Below, piece after piece: positions 20,701 to 51,120 of a DNA stretch of 64,000 nucleotides. The stretch lies in NCBI RefSeq assembly GCF_036320965.1, contig NC_092232.1, positions 54,756,482-54,820,481 of the forward strand. Reading direction: 5' to 3'. The stretch's first letter is position 1. The number at the start of each line of letters is the position of its first letter. The notes under the pieces are model-generated. The model saw nothing but the letters and a program-made list of their open reading frames with translations. It did no database searches and had not been told where the DNA came from. The translations under genes were made by a program, and so were the position numbers. The DNA is from Panulirus ornatus (Eukaryota; Arthropoda; Malacostraca; Decapoda; Palinuridae).

Positions 20701-20940
20701 TTATGTTGGGGAGGAAGTCCCCTCATACTGCTTATGTTGGGGAGGAACAGTCCCCTCATACTGCTTATGTTGGGGAGGAACAGTCCCCTCATACTGCTTA
20801 TGTTGGGGAGGAACAGTCCCCTCATACTACTTATGTTGGGGAGGAACAGTCCCCTCATACTGCTTATGTTGGGGAGGAAGTCCCCTCATACTGCTTATGT
20901 TGGGGAGGAACAGTCCCCTCATACTGCTTATGTTGGGGGA
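20701..20940. repeat. 31/33-bp minisatellite, about 7.5 copies
   Basis: Units start CTTATGTTGGGGAGGA and alternate between a 33-bp form with ACAGTCCCC and a 31-bp form with AGTCCCC. The ILLMLGRNSPL-type open frames are artefacts of the repeat. Confidence 0.95.
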
Positions 20941-21109
20941 GTGATCTTGCCCTCACAGTACAACAGGTTCAGAGGAAGAAACATCTTAGTATTGACTTCA
21001 GGATGAACATCGTGTGTTCTGTATATACCCGGCTCACAGTGGGAACTGAAGGTGTTCCAAGCTCTGGGTGACGGTCAGTCCAGAGGCCACCCGTAGCCAG
21101 AGCCAACTC

Positions 21110-21375
21110 CCGGCCCTGGTTGTTCTGTGCGTCACGGGAAGCGTCAGGGAGACGCCCCTACATTAGTGACGCCCCCCCGGCCTTAGTTGTTCGGTGCGTC
21201 ACGAGGCGTCAGGGAGACGCCCCTACATTAGTGACGCCCCCCGGCCTTAGTTGTTCTGTGCGTTACGAGGCGTCAGGGAGACGCCCTTACAGTCGTGACG
21301 TCCCCCGGCCCTAGTTGTTCGGTGCGTCACAAGGCGTCAGCATGACGTCCCCACAGTTGTGACGTCCCACAGCTC
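21110..21375. repeat. GC-rich tandem repeat, about 62-bp unit, four copies, with internal hairpin
   Basis: Each unit contains GGCCCTGGTTGTTC-like sequence, GTGCGTCAC and a GGCGTCAGGGAGACGCC palindrome (6-bp perfect stem, 5-nt loop), then a TGACG motif. The fourth copy is diverged (GCGTCAGCATGACGTC). Confidence 0.88.
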
Positions 21376-22800
21376 CGTGCAGCGGGTCACGTTCCACTTC
21401 TCTCCGCCAGCTGTGGAACACACCCCCCTTGACTGCTGAGGCCCAGCTGGGGCATCGTCCTCTCTCCTGAACCATGTAAATGACGTAATATAAGCATTCA
21501 CATCATTGTCCTCCACACGAACATTGTCTTCCTTCGGTGTTAAGTCTCCCAGCTCACGCGAGTCTTGATTTCAGGACTTTGCAGTAAGATGTCGCCAGGT
21601 GTTCACAACTTCATACAGAAGGAATTGATATGATGAGGTACACAAGGCAGACCACGGGCTCCCGAGAGGTTCATTATCGTGAGGAAAACTTTTTAAGTTT
21701 ACAGCGGCGTCGGTTTCAACCCTAATCGCAGCTCCGCTCATAAGTTACCATTTTTTCCCTCGTCACAAAGCATTTGAAAGCAATGATTCTCTTGCAGTTT
21801 CTTTGCGATCTATTTTCTCGTCCATCGTCTCCTTCCTCGTCGTTCATCCCTTGGGCCTGCTTCCTTCCACGGCATCAACCGTTCCAGTGTCACGGATCGA
21901 TCAGTTGACAACGTTCACTTCTTTACGATTCGTCTCTTCGTCCTCTGCCACCTCCCCACCTCTCCCTCCTCTCCCCTGGCTCTCGACCTTGCTTCTCAAT
22001 CTACCCCCCGTCATCGCTCCACCGCCTCCCGCCCCTTGGCATGATGGCACCAAATATAGCTGTCCCGCGGGACCTATCACACAAACCCTGGCGTCCCACG
22101 ACAGCGTCACGGCCTCCCTGGAGGCGTGATCTCTCCTCCCTCGCTCTTTGTCTCCCGATTTTTCACTCTCATCAGCACCCTCGTTAATCCATCCTCTTGG
22201 TCATACTTGCTCCTGGTTTCTCCACGTACTTGTTCCTCACCACACTTTTATGTGTGTATGAGATGTGGTCTTATAATCAATGTAGTCGTCAAGTGATTCT
22301 GAACTTGATCAATATTGAGCAACACATACTATGATTATGGTTCTCCAGAACGTACGCCCCATCATCCACCGTTCATACCCGCGACCAGAGACTCACCATC
22401 ACGTGAGGCAACACAGCCCGTCATGTCCATTACGCTCAGGTATTTCCGGAATGCAGGACGAGGTCCCGGCTTGCCACACTCTCTGGAGATGACCGGCGAC
22501 GTGCACTTGTTAGGCTGAGCAGGGTGTTGTGTCTACCTCTCCCAACCCACCCAACCAAAACTCTGCCTCCCACTCTCCACTCCTCGTTATCTTCCGCCCG
22601 TCACTCTCCTTCCTCCCCTTATCCTCCCCTGGCTGACTCCTGCCCCACACCTGTGGCAGATGTAGCGCCCAACACACGGCCTTTGTCACTACCGCAACAA
22701 CTGACGTAAATCTAAAGATTTATTTTACAGTTGACGGATTTTCGAAGGAGTTTTATGTGTTACTGGCCATTTGCCTCATGCCATCTCTCTGTCTCTCTCT
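21376..22800. other. Intergenic, no supported gene
   Basis: Pyrimidine-rich stretches give moderate open frames (for example plus strand 21803-22129, a Pro/Ser/Leu-rich 108 codons). They lack recognisable domains and splice context. No RNA gene is seen. Confidence 0.45.
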
Positions 22801-22810
22801 CTTATTATTA

Positions 22811-22859
<49 letters not shown>

Positions 22860-22880
22860 CATTAGTATTATTATCATTAT
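22801..22880. repeat. (ATT)n microsatellite
   Basis: An imperfect trinucleotide run directly abuts the TATCCCTGGGG end of the next element. Confidence 0.95.
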
Positions 22881-23030
22881 TTATCCCTGGGGATGAAAAA
22901 ACAATTCTACTCACGTATCTCAAGCGAGTCTTAGAACACGACTATAAGACGCAGGAGCTGGAGATTTTACCCCTCCCTCCTGTGTTATAACTCTCCAGGA
23001 TCAAACAGGAACAAAAGCAGGAAAAAGAGG
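22881..23030 (+). mobile_element. Short RTE-derived decapod repeat, copy 2
   Basis: It starts TTATCCCTGGGGATGA, then has ACTCACGTATCTC and GACGCAGGAGCTGGAGATTTT, the same order as the complement of the copy at 38915-39136. It is diverged and 3'-truncated. Confidence 0.65.
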
Positions 23031-24860
23031 ATATTCCCTGGAGAGCTGAGACCAGACTTCACCACTGCCGCCGCTTGGCTGAGATCAATATGGTCCACCA
23101 GATCATTATAAGCCTTATAGCTCATCTAATAACACGTCAATATTGCATTTTCTATAATTCTCTGGATGTCTGTGCTATCTAGTCATTTTCTTCAGTAACT
23201 CGTATCTGGAACTTATAGTGTCTCGTTTTCTATATAGATTTTAGATTTGGTGTTGAGGTAGCCATCAGCTGTATAGTTGTTGTTGAGGTTGTAGTCATGT
23301 GTGCGTCAGCCACGAGCAGTGTAAGACCTGTGTGTTGTGAGGTGCACGTGAGGGTGGGCAGAAGTCGTGTTGTGCGAAGCTGGCTGTACTTAAGCCCAGC
23401 TGACGCTGTGTCCACTCCATTACCCCGGTGACGTCACTCCCACAGTGTCATTACTTCGGCTGAACATGATAAACTCGAGGGACCTTCGTCTGGGCCGGGG
23501 GTCGGGGGTCGGGGGGTCGGGGGGGGCCGCTATCATTTTGAATCGAGTCACACACACCCCCCCCCCCCCCCACCCCTCCCCCCACCGCTGAAGAAAAAAA
23601 GAACATTGAGTTATGAGCTTCGTTCTGTCTGTGGCCTGATGTGCAACGAGTCTGTTCTTGACGAGGTCTGTCTTCGTGTTGTCCGAGGCCCTGTTCCATC
23701 AGTGATGCCGACATCCTCCTAAACCTATCTCGACTCGCCACTCAAGGCACAAAGTGGGTCTCCGAGGGTGAATGAAATCCAAGCTCTCCTCCTCAGAATG
23801 CGTAGCCATGACAAATGGCTCTTTCAGGAAGACCTGCATAAATCATGAGGGTATGCAAATGAATTATGCAAATGAAGATGATCATGATAAACTCGTGAAT
23901 ACTGAAAGTTGTCTCAATACAAGATATGGTGGTGTCCCTCTGTTTGCACACCCCGTCTTCAGATGGTCGTAAATGGTGCGTCATGACACAATGAAAGTTT
24001 GAGCTTCCCCTCCCCTGTGGGTAAGCACTTTTCTGCCTCCCTTCGCCCCTATGTACTTAAGCTGACAGTTACTTGGTTCGCCGTGGCACTCACCTCCCTA
24101 TCTATTCTCAGGCGACCTATACAGTATACCATTGTCTTGTGGCATGTTTCACATCAAGTGTGGTTCACTATATAAAGGACTGAGGGAACGGGCCACACGA
24201 TAATAGGACATTGTGCAGTCCAGACCCCTCTTGTTATGCAAAAGGGGTCCGACACATACGTGACCACTTGCAGGCGAACTAACGACCCTGTTGGATAGTT
24301 TGCAGTCTGCGTTGGATATGGAAAAAGAGATATTTGTCGCTGAGGTTGTGAATGGAACGGTTAGAGGATAGGAGATGAGATCAGCATATATTGTTTGTTT
24401 ATTACCGAAAGATTCACCTATCCCTGAACGCCTCTACTACCACAGCCCATCATATCAACCCTTCCACCTCGCCCGATGACTTGCCTCCTGATGGAGAGGT
24501 CGTCAGTACCCTGCCCCCTGTCACTCCTCGTCTGCAGGAGGCGCCCTCTTCCTCTTCCCCTGACACTATACACTCCCCTGTCGCCCAGCAATAACCGGTT
24601 TCTCACTAATGTCATTCATGTATAACTTGGAAAGAAAAAACGTATTGCTGTAGCCGGCTGTGCTGTGCCTAGCACGTCCTGTTCCTAATTGTTCCCAGGT
24701 GGTGGGCCTGCCAGGGGCAGACATGCAGGGGAGTACCTAGGTACGAGGAGAGTGTCTAGCAGGGCAGTACTCAGCAAGGTATTGCTTACCAGTCATTCCC
24801 GATAGGGTAGTGTCCAGAAGATAGTCAACGGCAGGGTACTGTCGTAGTACTTGTCATCCT
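23031..24860. other. Intergenic, no supported gene
   Basis: It contains a G/C homopolymer-rich stretch at 23505-23585 and a TATA-like TATATAAAG at 24169-24177 with no convincing downstream reading frame. ORFs are short and unrecognised. Confidence 0.45.
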
Positions 24861-24870
24861 CCAGCTGGGG

Positions 24871-25115
24871 AGCGCCTGGCGTTCACCCCACCTCCCCAGC
24901 AGGGGAGCGCCTGGCGTTCACCCCACCTCCCCAGCAGGGGGGTGCCTGGAGTTCACCCCACCTCCCCAGCAGGGGAGTGCCTGGCGTTCACCCCACCTCC
25001 CCAGCAGGGGAGTGCCTGGCGTTCACCCCACCTCCCCAGCAGGGGAGCGCCTGGCGTTCACCCCACCTCCCCAGCAGGGGAGTGCCTGGCGTTCACCCCA
25101 CCTCCCCAGCAGGGG
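24871..25115. repeat. 35-bp minisatellite, exactly seven copies
   Basis: Units start AG(C/T)GCCTGGCGTTCACCCC and end CCCCAGCAGGGG. The total is 245 bp plus partial units on each side. All plus-strand frames are open, giving false PGVHPTSPAGE-type peptides. Confidence 0.96.
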
Positions 25116-25124
25116 AGTAGTGCC

Positions 25125-26160
25125 TGGCAGTCACAATTTAACACCCTTGCTCCCCTGACGCACCAGCCGCTCTGCCCATACCGCCATCGACCACAATACC
25201 GACCACTGACAAAGGTGGCACTCACGAGGACCCCAGTACGACCTTGGTCGTCCCCGCCCTCCTGTCTTGCCCTAACCTCACCCACACACGTACCACAAGA
25301 GGTGACATCTTTCCGTATAAATCTAGCCATCGAGTCAAAAGACATTCGTGATGTCTTCAATGATTGATAACTGAAGAAAGTCAGATAATCGTTCGTGATA
25401 AGCCACCATCTCAAAAGATGTGACTGCTGTAGATGCCATGAGCAGTCAGGTGTGTGGCGGAGAACCATGGCTGGTGGAACGATGTTGAACCCAAGAGCTT
25501 GTGACGCCTGCTTAGGGCCAACAGCCACTTGAGCAGCGACACACAAGGCCTCCCTGATGCTGCTGCTGGAGGTGGCACCTCCGTCGTCAGGAGAATGGCC
25601 GGAGGTCTCCCTCTCTTCCTCTCTGGCGGAGGTGTAGACGCCATACGGCCGTCTCCAGACCTCACAATGACCACTCTGTTGGGGGTGTACTGACTCACCA
25701 TGCGTATGGTTGGTGGAGTACCGTCGGGTTATAACGATTACGAGTGGTCGTTGCCTGATAAAGCACTCAGCGGTGATGCTACAGGCGGGCGATAATGCCA
25801 GGATGTCTGACAACGTTCTCCCTCCATCAAGATTCGTAGGAGAGACGCGAAACAAAATTAATCTACGCCATCCTCACGTACCAACGGTGATGTGTTGTGC
25901 AGGTCCCCAGGGGTGGGAGTGGAACCTCGCCAGTCGTGGAGTGAGATAAGGCGACCTAAAGAGTTGCTCTGTGCATTGAGAGGTCGCATACAAGATTCCT
26001 CTCATCACTTGCTACTAACTTTTCACACTGGGAGGACCGTGTCTCTAACAACGACAGTCGACGCTCCCTCATTTCAGAGAGCATATGAGGAAACATCTTT
26101 CATATTCATGATATAGACTTATTGCTTGATATAGTTTCTATGAATACATGATTTCTAGTT
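25125..26160. other. Intergenic, one unexplained long minus-strand frame
   Basis: The minus strand is open from 25855 to 25058 (265 codons) and, in another frame, from 25701 to 25411 with an AT-hook-like KRGRPP. Neither has recognisable domain structure or supported splice sites, and the first runs into the 35-bp minisatellite. They are not annotated as genes. Confidence 0.35.
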
Positions 26161-26161
26161 T

Positions 26162-26350
26162 CATTATCCCTGAGGATAGTGGAGAAAGAATACTGCTCAC
26201 GTATTCCCTGCGTGTCGTAGAAGGCGGCTGAATGAGGTGGGAACGAGGGGCTGGAAATCCTCCCATTCCTGTTATACTTTCCAAAAGAAGGAACAGAGAA
26301 GGGGGCCAAATGAGGATTTCCCCTCTATGTTCTTTTTAGCGAGTGTAAAC
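26162..26350 (+). mobile_element. Short RTE-derived decapod repeat, copy 3
   Basis: It starts TTATCCCTGAGGATAG and continues GAGAAAGAATACTGCTCACG, GCGTGTCGTAGAAGGCGGC, CTGGAAATCCTCCC and AAGAAGGAACAGA. It ends TTTAGCGAGTG. This is the complement, in the same order, of 38915-39136, and is the same internally deleted structure. Confidence 0.75.
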
Positions 26351-26469
26351 CTGCCTTACATTTTTGGAGGTTGTCATCGTCTATCAGTCTGGTCGACGAT
26401 GAGGTTGGTAGATAAACTTTCAGGTCGATATAAGTTTGGTTGATGCGTCAGGATGTTAGGAAGACCAAT

Positions 26470-26700
26470 ACTGGCTGACCCGCCAGCCTGTACCCACCAG
26501 CTTGACCCACCAGCTTGACCCACCAGCTTGACCCACCAGCTTCATCTTCAAGCTTGGTCCTCCCCAGCCTGATCCATCATTCTGACCCAACAGCTTAACA
26601 CGCCAGTCTGGTTCATCAGCCTGGACCCACTTGCCTGGCTCCACCAACCCAACCTACCAGTCTAATCCACCAGCCCGACCTACACCGCTTACCCGCCGGT
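26470..26700. repeat. Degenerate 15-bp repeat (GACCCACCAGCTT)
   Basis: Three or four perfect CAGCTTGACCCACCA units near 26497-26540 are followed by decayed copies. A related decayed set lies at 29010-29340. Confidence 0.8.
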
Positions 26701-27159
26701 CTGAAGCCAAGTCACTGTTGCAGCAACACAGACATGAACGTAGACCATAAACATATCCTCTACTTTATCCTGGAAATTCTCACGTAATCAGTGTCACAAA
26801 ATCTGCTCCCCAAAGGATAGGGTTGATGTATAGGCAATTTAATTATATTTCCCTTTTGAGCAGCTATTCCATATCAACAAGTATTTCATTCACATCAATA
26901 TGGGTTATTGCTCAACTATCTGGAGGAACACGTCTTCCACCTCACTCAGAACCAGAGTCAAGTCCACAGTTTTCTGCTTCACTGATTCGCCAGCTACCAC
27001 CTCTCCTCCACCATCCTTTCCGTCTGTCGTGATGTTGCTTTCTCCCTATTCTGCAGGTATTACTTCGGCCACAACTCTCATGAGCTGTTTTTGTGTGCGC
27101 GTCTGTCTCTAACGCTTGGATCCATGGGTTACAAATGGCTGCCGCTTCCAATAGTTTCT

Positions 27160-27415
27160 ATGTAGATACCAGGCACACGAGGATTGACCGTCTTAATACC
27201 TCCTTCTTTACTCGGACAACGAAGCTGTATGATTCTTTTCTTTCTCTCGTCTCTCCCTCTTTATTCAACCTTTCCACGTTTAACATTCAGGTCTAAATGG
27301 AAATGAGAAGCTCAAATTAATCTCCTCATTTACGGTATTTTCTCGAACTCTAATTTTTTTCCCCTTCATCTGAGATGGCCATGACTGGAGGTCGTGTTTT
27401 TCGTCCGCGTCAAGT
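27160..27415. repeat. Dispersed repeat, copy B
   Basis: A diverged partner of 9695-9845, sharing ACGAGGATTGAC, ACCTCCTTCTTT and TCTGAGATGG(C/T)(C/T)ATGA in order. It is longer than copy A. The element type is not identified. Confidence 0.5.
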
Positions 27416-27947
27416 TGGTCATTATAAAAACATGGAGGCGGAGCGTGTGGCGTCCACTGTAGAGGAAAAACGTGGGAATTAAGGCAGATCTGTCTACGAG
27501 AGGTGTAGGAGGACAGGGTCGCATTCACAGTCTTCATAATGCTCATAACTCCAGTAACTCACACTGTGCTCAGTTCCAGGTTACATCTTGTTATATGAAG
27601 TATGGGAAACAATGTAGGTGGTGGTGTCCTGCCCTTTATAGCTCATTCAAATTCCGTTGTAGAAAATGCTGTAGACGATGAGAATCTCGAGTTCCTTTTT
27701 GTGCCAATTAAAGATAAACTTCGTAAGAAAATAACAGAAGGCCAAGTTTACCGGCCCACCAGCTCAGACACCACCAGGGGTTGGAGGAAGACTCAATCAT
27801 CAGTCACCAGAAATCTGTAATGAACAAGATTCCTTCATAGCAAGAGATTTTAGCATACCATTACCTAAATGGGGAGAATCCCTTTCACAGTACCTGCTGG
27901 CCCCCGTGGACGCTGCCTAAAGTTGCTTGATGGTGACCTTATGCAAT
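27416..27947. other. Intergenic, nothing recognised
   Basis: Short open frames only, with no domain or splice support. Confidence 0.45.
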
Positions 27948-28656
27948 ACCTGCACACATCCCCTGTAACACAAATAGTACCTGCACACATCCCCTGTAAC
28001 ACAAATAGTACCTGCACACATCTCCTGTAACACAAATAGTACCTGCACACATCTCCTGTAACACAAATAGTACCTGCACACATCTCCTGTAACACAAATA
28101 GTACCTGCACACATCTCCTGTAACACAAATAGTACCTGCACACATCCCCTGTAACACAAATAGTACCTGCACACATCTCCTGTAACACAAATAGTACCTG
28201 CACACATCTCCTGTAACACAAATAGTACCTGCACACATCTCCTGTAACACAAATAGTACCTGCACACATCTCCTGTAACACAAATAGTACCTGCACACAT
28301 CTCCTGTAACACAAATAGTACCTTACCTGCACACATCTCCTGTAACACAAATAGTACCTGCACACATCTCCTGTAACACAAATAGTACCTGCACACATCT
28401 CCTGTAACACAAATAGTACCTGCACACATCTCCTGTAACACAAATAGTACCTGCACACATCTCCTGTAACACAAATAGTACCTGCACACATCTCCTGTAC
28501 ACAATAGTACCTGCACACATCTCCTGTAACACAAATAGTACCTGCACACATCTCCTGTAACACAAATAGTACCTGCACACATCTCCTGTAACACAAATAG
28601 TACCTGCACACATCTCCTGTAACACAAATAGTACCTGCACACATCTCCTGTAACAC
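27948..28656. repeat. 31-bp minisatellite, about 23 copies
   Basis: The unit is ACCTGCACACATCTCCTGTA plus ACACAAATAGT, almost perfectly conserved. Exceptions are CCCCTG variants at the left end, a small insertion near 28318 and a deletion near 28499. Because 31 is not a multiple of three and no frame contains a stop, all three minus-strand frames are open, producing a false 295-codon frame. Confidence 0.97.
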
Positions 28657-28827
28657 GTTTCTTGCTTCATTTCCTGTGAGGGCCGCCTCTGGTTGGTCTA
28701 TTTTAGCCTCTTGCGAAGAACAGCTGACATCATGAACCTGATTTAGACACAATGAAGGTTATAACCACGTCACACCCTAGTGACGGTGTTGTGCGGCACT
28801 GCTGTGAGCCATTGTTGGAGTTGTGAG

Positions 28828-28831
<4 letters not shown>

Positions 28832-28877
<46 letters not shown>
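28832..28877. repeat. (TG)n microsatellite
   Basis: An uninterrupted TG run. The following kilobase (28880-29880) has only degenerate GACCCACCA-type repeats and no gene. Confidence 0.95.
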
Positions 28878-28878
<1 letters not shown>

Positions 28879-30049
28879 ACTTGTAGTGATCCGAGCATTC
28901 TGTGAGCCAGTGAGGCGTTGTGAGTATCCTCTGAGGCGTTAATGAGGCTGGAAGCTGTTTATGAGCAGTTTGATTAACATGGGCCGACTTTACCCGAGCG
29001 ATGAATTCAGTGGAACCCACAATCTTGACCCACCAGACTGTTTCCTCTGCCTGACTCACAACTACACCATCAGCAAGACTCATCACTCTGATTCACCTGT
29101 AGTATCGACCCACTGACTTGACTCATGAGTTTGCCTCATCTGATTAACCCACTAACAGGACACAGTAGTATGACTCATAGGTCCATACTGTGAGTATGGT
29201 ATCAACCACTCGCCCAACCGGACACACTCGAAGCTTGACCCATCTGCCTCACTCACGGCAGCAAGACTCACCATAGCCCTTACTTAACCACCTCGTTCAT
29301 CAGCATGACTCACTATCTTGAGTCACCAACCTGAACCCCCCAGAAACCGAGTCACCATTCAGTTTTAGTAACCTAAGTCCAGTGGGTATAGATGTGACGT
29401 AACCCAGGAGGACGAATCAATTAATGTGGCCAATAAAAACAACAGCTGGCTATATTACGAGACGCTAACTCTCCCAGCGAGGACTATCTCAGCGTCTGTC
29501 GTCCCCTAGCTTTTAATCATCCCCTTAGGTGACTGTTTGAGGACATCGTTAGTGCCATTACAATCATTTCAAACAGCATCCTTCTAGAATGATACACGGG
29601 CTGTCTTACGCGCGGTAAACAATATCTTGGTGTTCTTATGTCGACGCATAGCACCCATCGTACGATTTATGCTTGCCTCCACCTACCCCTTAGCCATGCA
29701 CATACCCTCAATCCACACTTATCAAAGAGATGCTTCGTCTATGTATACTTTGACAAAGATTATGAGCTCAGAATTAATTGATGCATTCCTCTCTTTTTTC
29801 TTGGATTGACCAATGCTCTTAATGCCAGCATAAATTAATTGTTATTACAGCCTATAACAGACATAGGGAGCTTTGTGAATGATGTGATGTGGAGGATAAA
29901 CAGGAGGAGGGAGATGGTTAGTGTCAAGCCCCTGCGTCATCCTCCCGACAGTGAGGGACGTGCAGGAGTGCAGGACACGAGCCAAAAACAACACAGTTAC
30001 AGCGAGGGACACGGGCCGCAGGGGTGCACCTCCTCCCTGGCTAGAGCTG

Positions 30050-30195
30050 CGGCTTCCTCTTGTTAGGCGATGATCACCCCCGCTGGGGAGGCGGGGAGCA
30101 AGACCTGATGGTGTCACGGGGTCGACTCCCAGTTGTCTTGGTGCACAAGAACAACAACAACAACGACAACAACAACAACAACAACAACAACAATA
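30050..30195 (+). repeat. Possible SINE with (AAC)n tail
   Basis: A GC-rich segment with a B-box-like GGTCGACTCCC at about 30120 is followed by a (AAC)n tail (30148-30192) ending AATAAA. A structured head with a short-repeat tail resembles a SINE, but no second copy was found in the window. Confidence 0.35.
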
Positions 30196-31111
30196 AACCT
30201 TCAACTATTTTTGCTGATCGACTGAGAGCTCGGTGATGTAACAAGCGGGGAATATCCTGCCATCCAACAATACCTGCCGAAGAAGATTTACAATCACCTC
30301 ACCTTGAGCAACGACTGATCTTCAGCCTTACTGTGGGCAGTAATGGGCTGTCTTTACCTCCTCAGATTGAGCAAATTGGCTTTAGCGACGCCCTGCGAGG
30401 CAGTGCGGAACAAAAATCAATTGCGTTTGTCCTTCAGGAAGAGCCAGCCAGTTGCTGTAAGGCGTGAACGAGGCCTTGTGCGCCGCGTCTGGATCGTCTC
30501 AGACGCCGCTGATGGATTCTGCGCAGCTCTGAGTCCACGTCCCATTTACAGTCGCTTTGTTTCATCCTTTGCAAACCAGACGAGGTAACCACCTGAGCGG
30601 TGCATTATCCAGAAGGCTCACCCTCCTCAGAGCCATCTGGGCCAGAGGGAGTTCTTCTACTGAGAAACAAAAGCAAGTTATCTTCAGACAATGTGGCAGC
30701 GAGTGGCTTCCCACTCTGGCCCCCTACGACGTTTCAACGATAGTGCCACGTCTGGTGATAATGGCACTACTCCGGCACCCGGGCCCTGGGCGGAAACCTG
30801 TCAGGGCCTGCTGGCTAGTCTGCCCCTAGCCACACACACTCACACGCGCACACACGAACACTCCCGCGCCCGCCACTGCCGCGCCAACACACGCGTTGAA
30901 ATTCCTCAGAGACTTTGAAAATTCTTAACCATTTGTCTGTGAATTTCATGAAAAGACTCAACTGTGCGAATCATTTTGGACTGTGGGCTAACTGACGCAA
31001 GTTCGATACTCGATTAAAAGCTGAATAATTTCATCTAAGGCAAATCAGTGACTTGAGTGTTATCCGTCAGTACTGAGCAGATTACAACGAGGAAGAATCA
31101 GGTAACACTGT
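30196..31111. other. Upstream region of the LAPTM-like gene
   Basis: It is more GC-rich than its surroundings, particularly 30430-30900, and may hold the promoter. No TATA box or defined exon is evident. Confidence 0.35.
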
Positions 31112-31293
31112 GTGGACATACCAGGCACCAAGCTACCCGCACCACCACACGTCCAGCATTCTACCGAGGCCCCTTTGACCCCTGACCCCAAGAGTGCCAG
31201 TGTTGGACCCCCTCAGCCCACGACGACCCACAGACGTAAACTGGCCCCCACGCAACACACCTGCTGCCTGCCTCTCTCCAGCACCTTCTACAG
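31112..31293 (+). other. Possible 5' untranslated exon of the LAPTM-like gene
   Basis: Open, Pro/Thr-rich sequence ends in a consensus donor, CTACAG|GTAGGT, at 31293. That is 603 bp before the acceptor of the first recognised coding exon. The 5' boundary is unknown and expression is not shown. Confidence 0.25.
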
Positions 31294-31862
31294 GTAGGTC
31301 ATATGCCCAGTGCTAACACCATACTTGGCTTTATCTGTCTGACGGACAGACACTTGTATACTATATTCCTGAGTGTCCTGAATTCAATGATTTTAGTCGT
31401 CAGAGCCTCAGTGATCGAGAAGTTCCTGATCACTTCACTGATAGTGATGTTTTTGGAGATGTTCACCTGATGTGTGCAATGTCTGCTAACCCCATGATGT
31501 ACGTCATGCCTCACGTACCTTATGTCATGACCGTGACAGTGTCGCTGTCCATATCCTGTAGATCATCTTGTAAGCGATGACAGCGTCTCAAAACCATTCA
31601 AAAAGTTGACTTAAGATGTCCTTTGATCTTTGTCTGTGATGACTTCCTTGCTACATGTTTTCAACTGCATGGTTGCCTAAATACAATAAGCTGCTCTTTA
31701 TTCATTTATTATTCAGATATAAACCACTGTTTTGTTAATCAATAATGGACTTAGTAATGATTATAAACCATGTATGAAAAAAAGAAGAGATTAAGAAAGT
31801 AAATATCTTGCTATAGATCATAAGGGTTGATATGGTGGCAATATTGATGAATCCTTCTCTCT

Positions 31863-31864
<2 letters not shown>

Positions 31865-31896
<32 letters not shown>
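31865..31896 (+). repeat. (TG)n tract forming the exon A acceptor
   Basis: The TG run reads straight into CAG|GAGAC, so the dinucleotide repeat takes the place of the usual polypyrimidine tract at this acceptor. Confidence 0.8.
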
Positions 31897-31911
31897 GAGA
31901 CAACCTCAGCC

Positions 31912-50564
<18,653 letters not shown>

Positions 50565-51025
50565 TGACTGAGTGCCAGATCATGTGAGATTAGGAGCGTG
50601 ATAATCTTCCTACATTTTCCTTTTACCAGTTCTTTCATGAGACATTGAATAATGCATTCTCATTACGGACGTGTACGTTTCATAAAATTATCTTAGACTT
50701 TAAGGTGTTCTTTAACGAAAGACGAGAGAGTGAGGCTAGAGAGTGAGGCTTTATTTCTTGCTTATAAGGTTAGATGTGAGGCAGCTGATGTCGCAAGCGA
50801 CCTCAGGGCCAATTGCTGCGGCCGTCGCTGCTGGAGGAGAGGTGCCTGGGAACACCACTGAAGGTGTGGCATCATGAGAGTAGGATAAGGCTTTCTGAGG
50901 GATGACACGTCTTTAACATACGATTTTGAAGTGGCTTAAGAAAGAGGATGGTTTCTGAGGTTTTCCATAAGAGGAAGACTCGCCACAGGGGAAAAGAAAG
51001 AGAGAATCATTACAATCTACATTGT
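50565..51025. other. 3' flank of the LAPTM-like gene
   Basis: Probable 3' UTR in part. There is no AATAAA within the first 400 bases. Confidence 0.4.
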
Positions 51026-51120
51026 GGACCTCCGTGGTGTAGCAGTTAGCGGTCCTGGCCGTGACGCCTTCACGGGCCGCCAGGGTCGAGCATCTCTGAG
51101 GCTTTGAAAACATTATGATG
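51026..51120 (+). mobile_element. tRNA-derived SINE head
   Basis: CTCCGTGGTGTAGCAGTTAG, CGGTCCTGGCCGTGACGCC and AGGGTCGAGC resemble a tRNA 5' half with A-box and a decayed B-box (GGTCGAG for GGTTCGA). The acceptor stem is not closed, so it is not a functional tRNA. Confidence 0.65.

Noticed and set aside
25058..25855. 265-codon minus-strand frame and an overlapping frame with an AT-hook-like KRGRPP
   Set aside because: No domain, no convincing splice sites, and the frame runs into the 35-bp minisatellite. Left as unexplained rather than called a gene.
27865..28752. 295-codon minus-strand open frame
   Set aside because: It is the 31-bp array; all three frames are open and periodic, and no start, splice or domain supports it.
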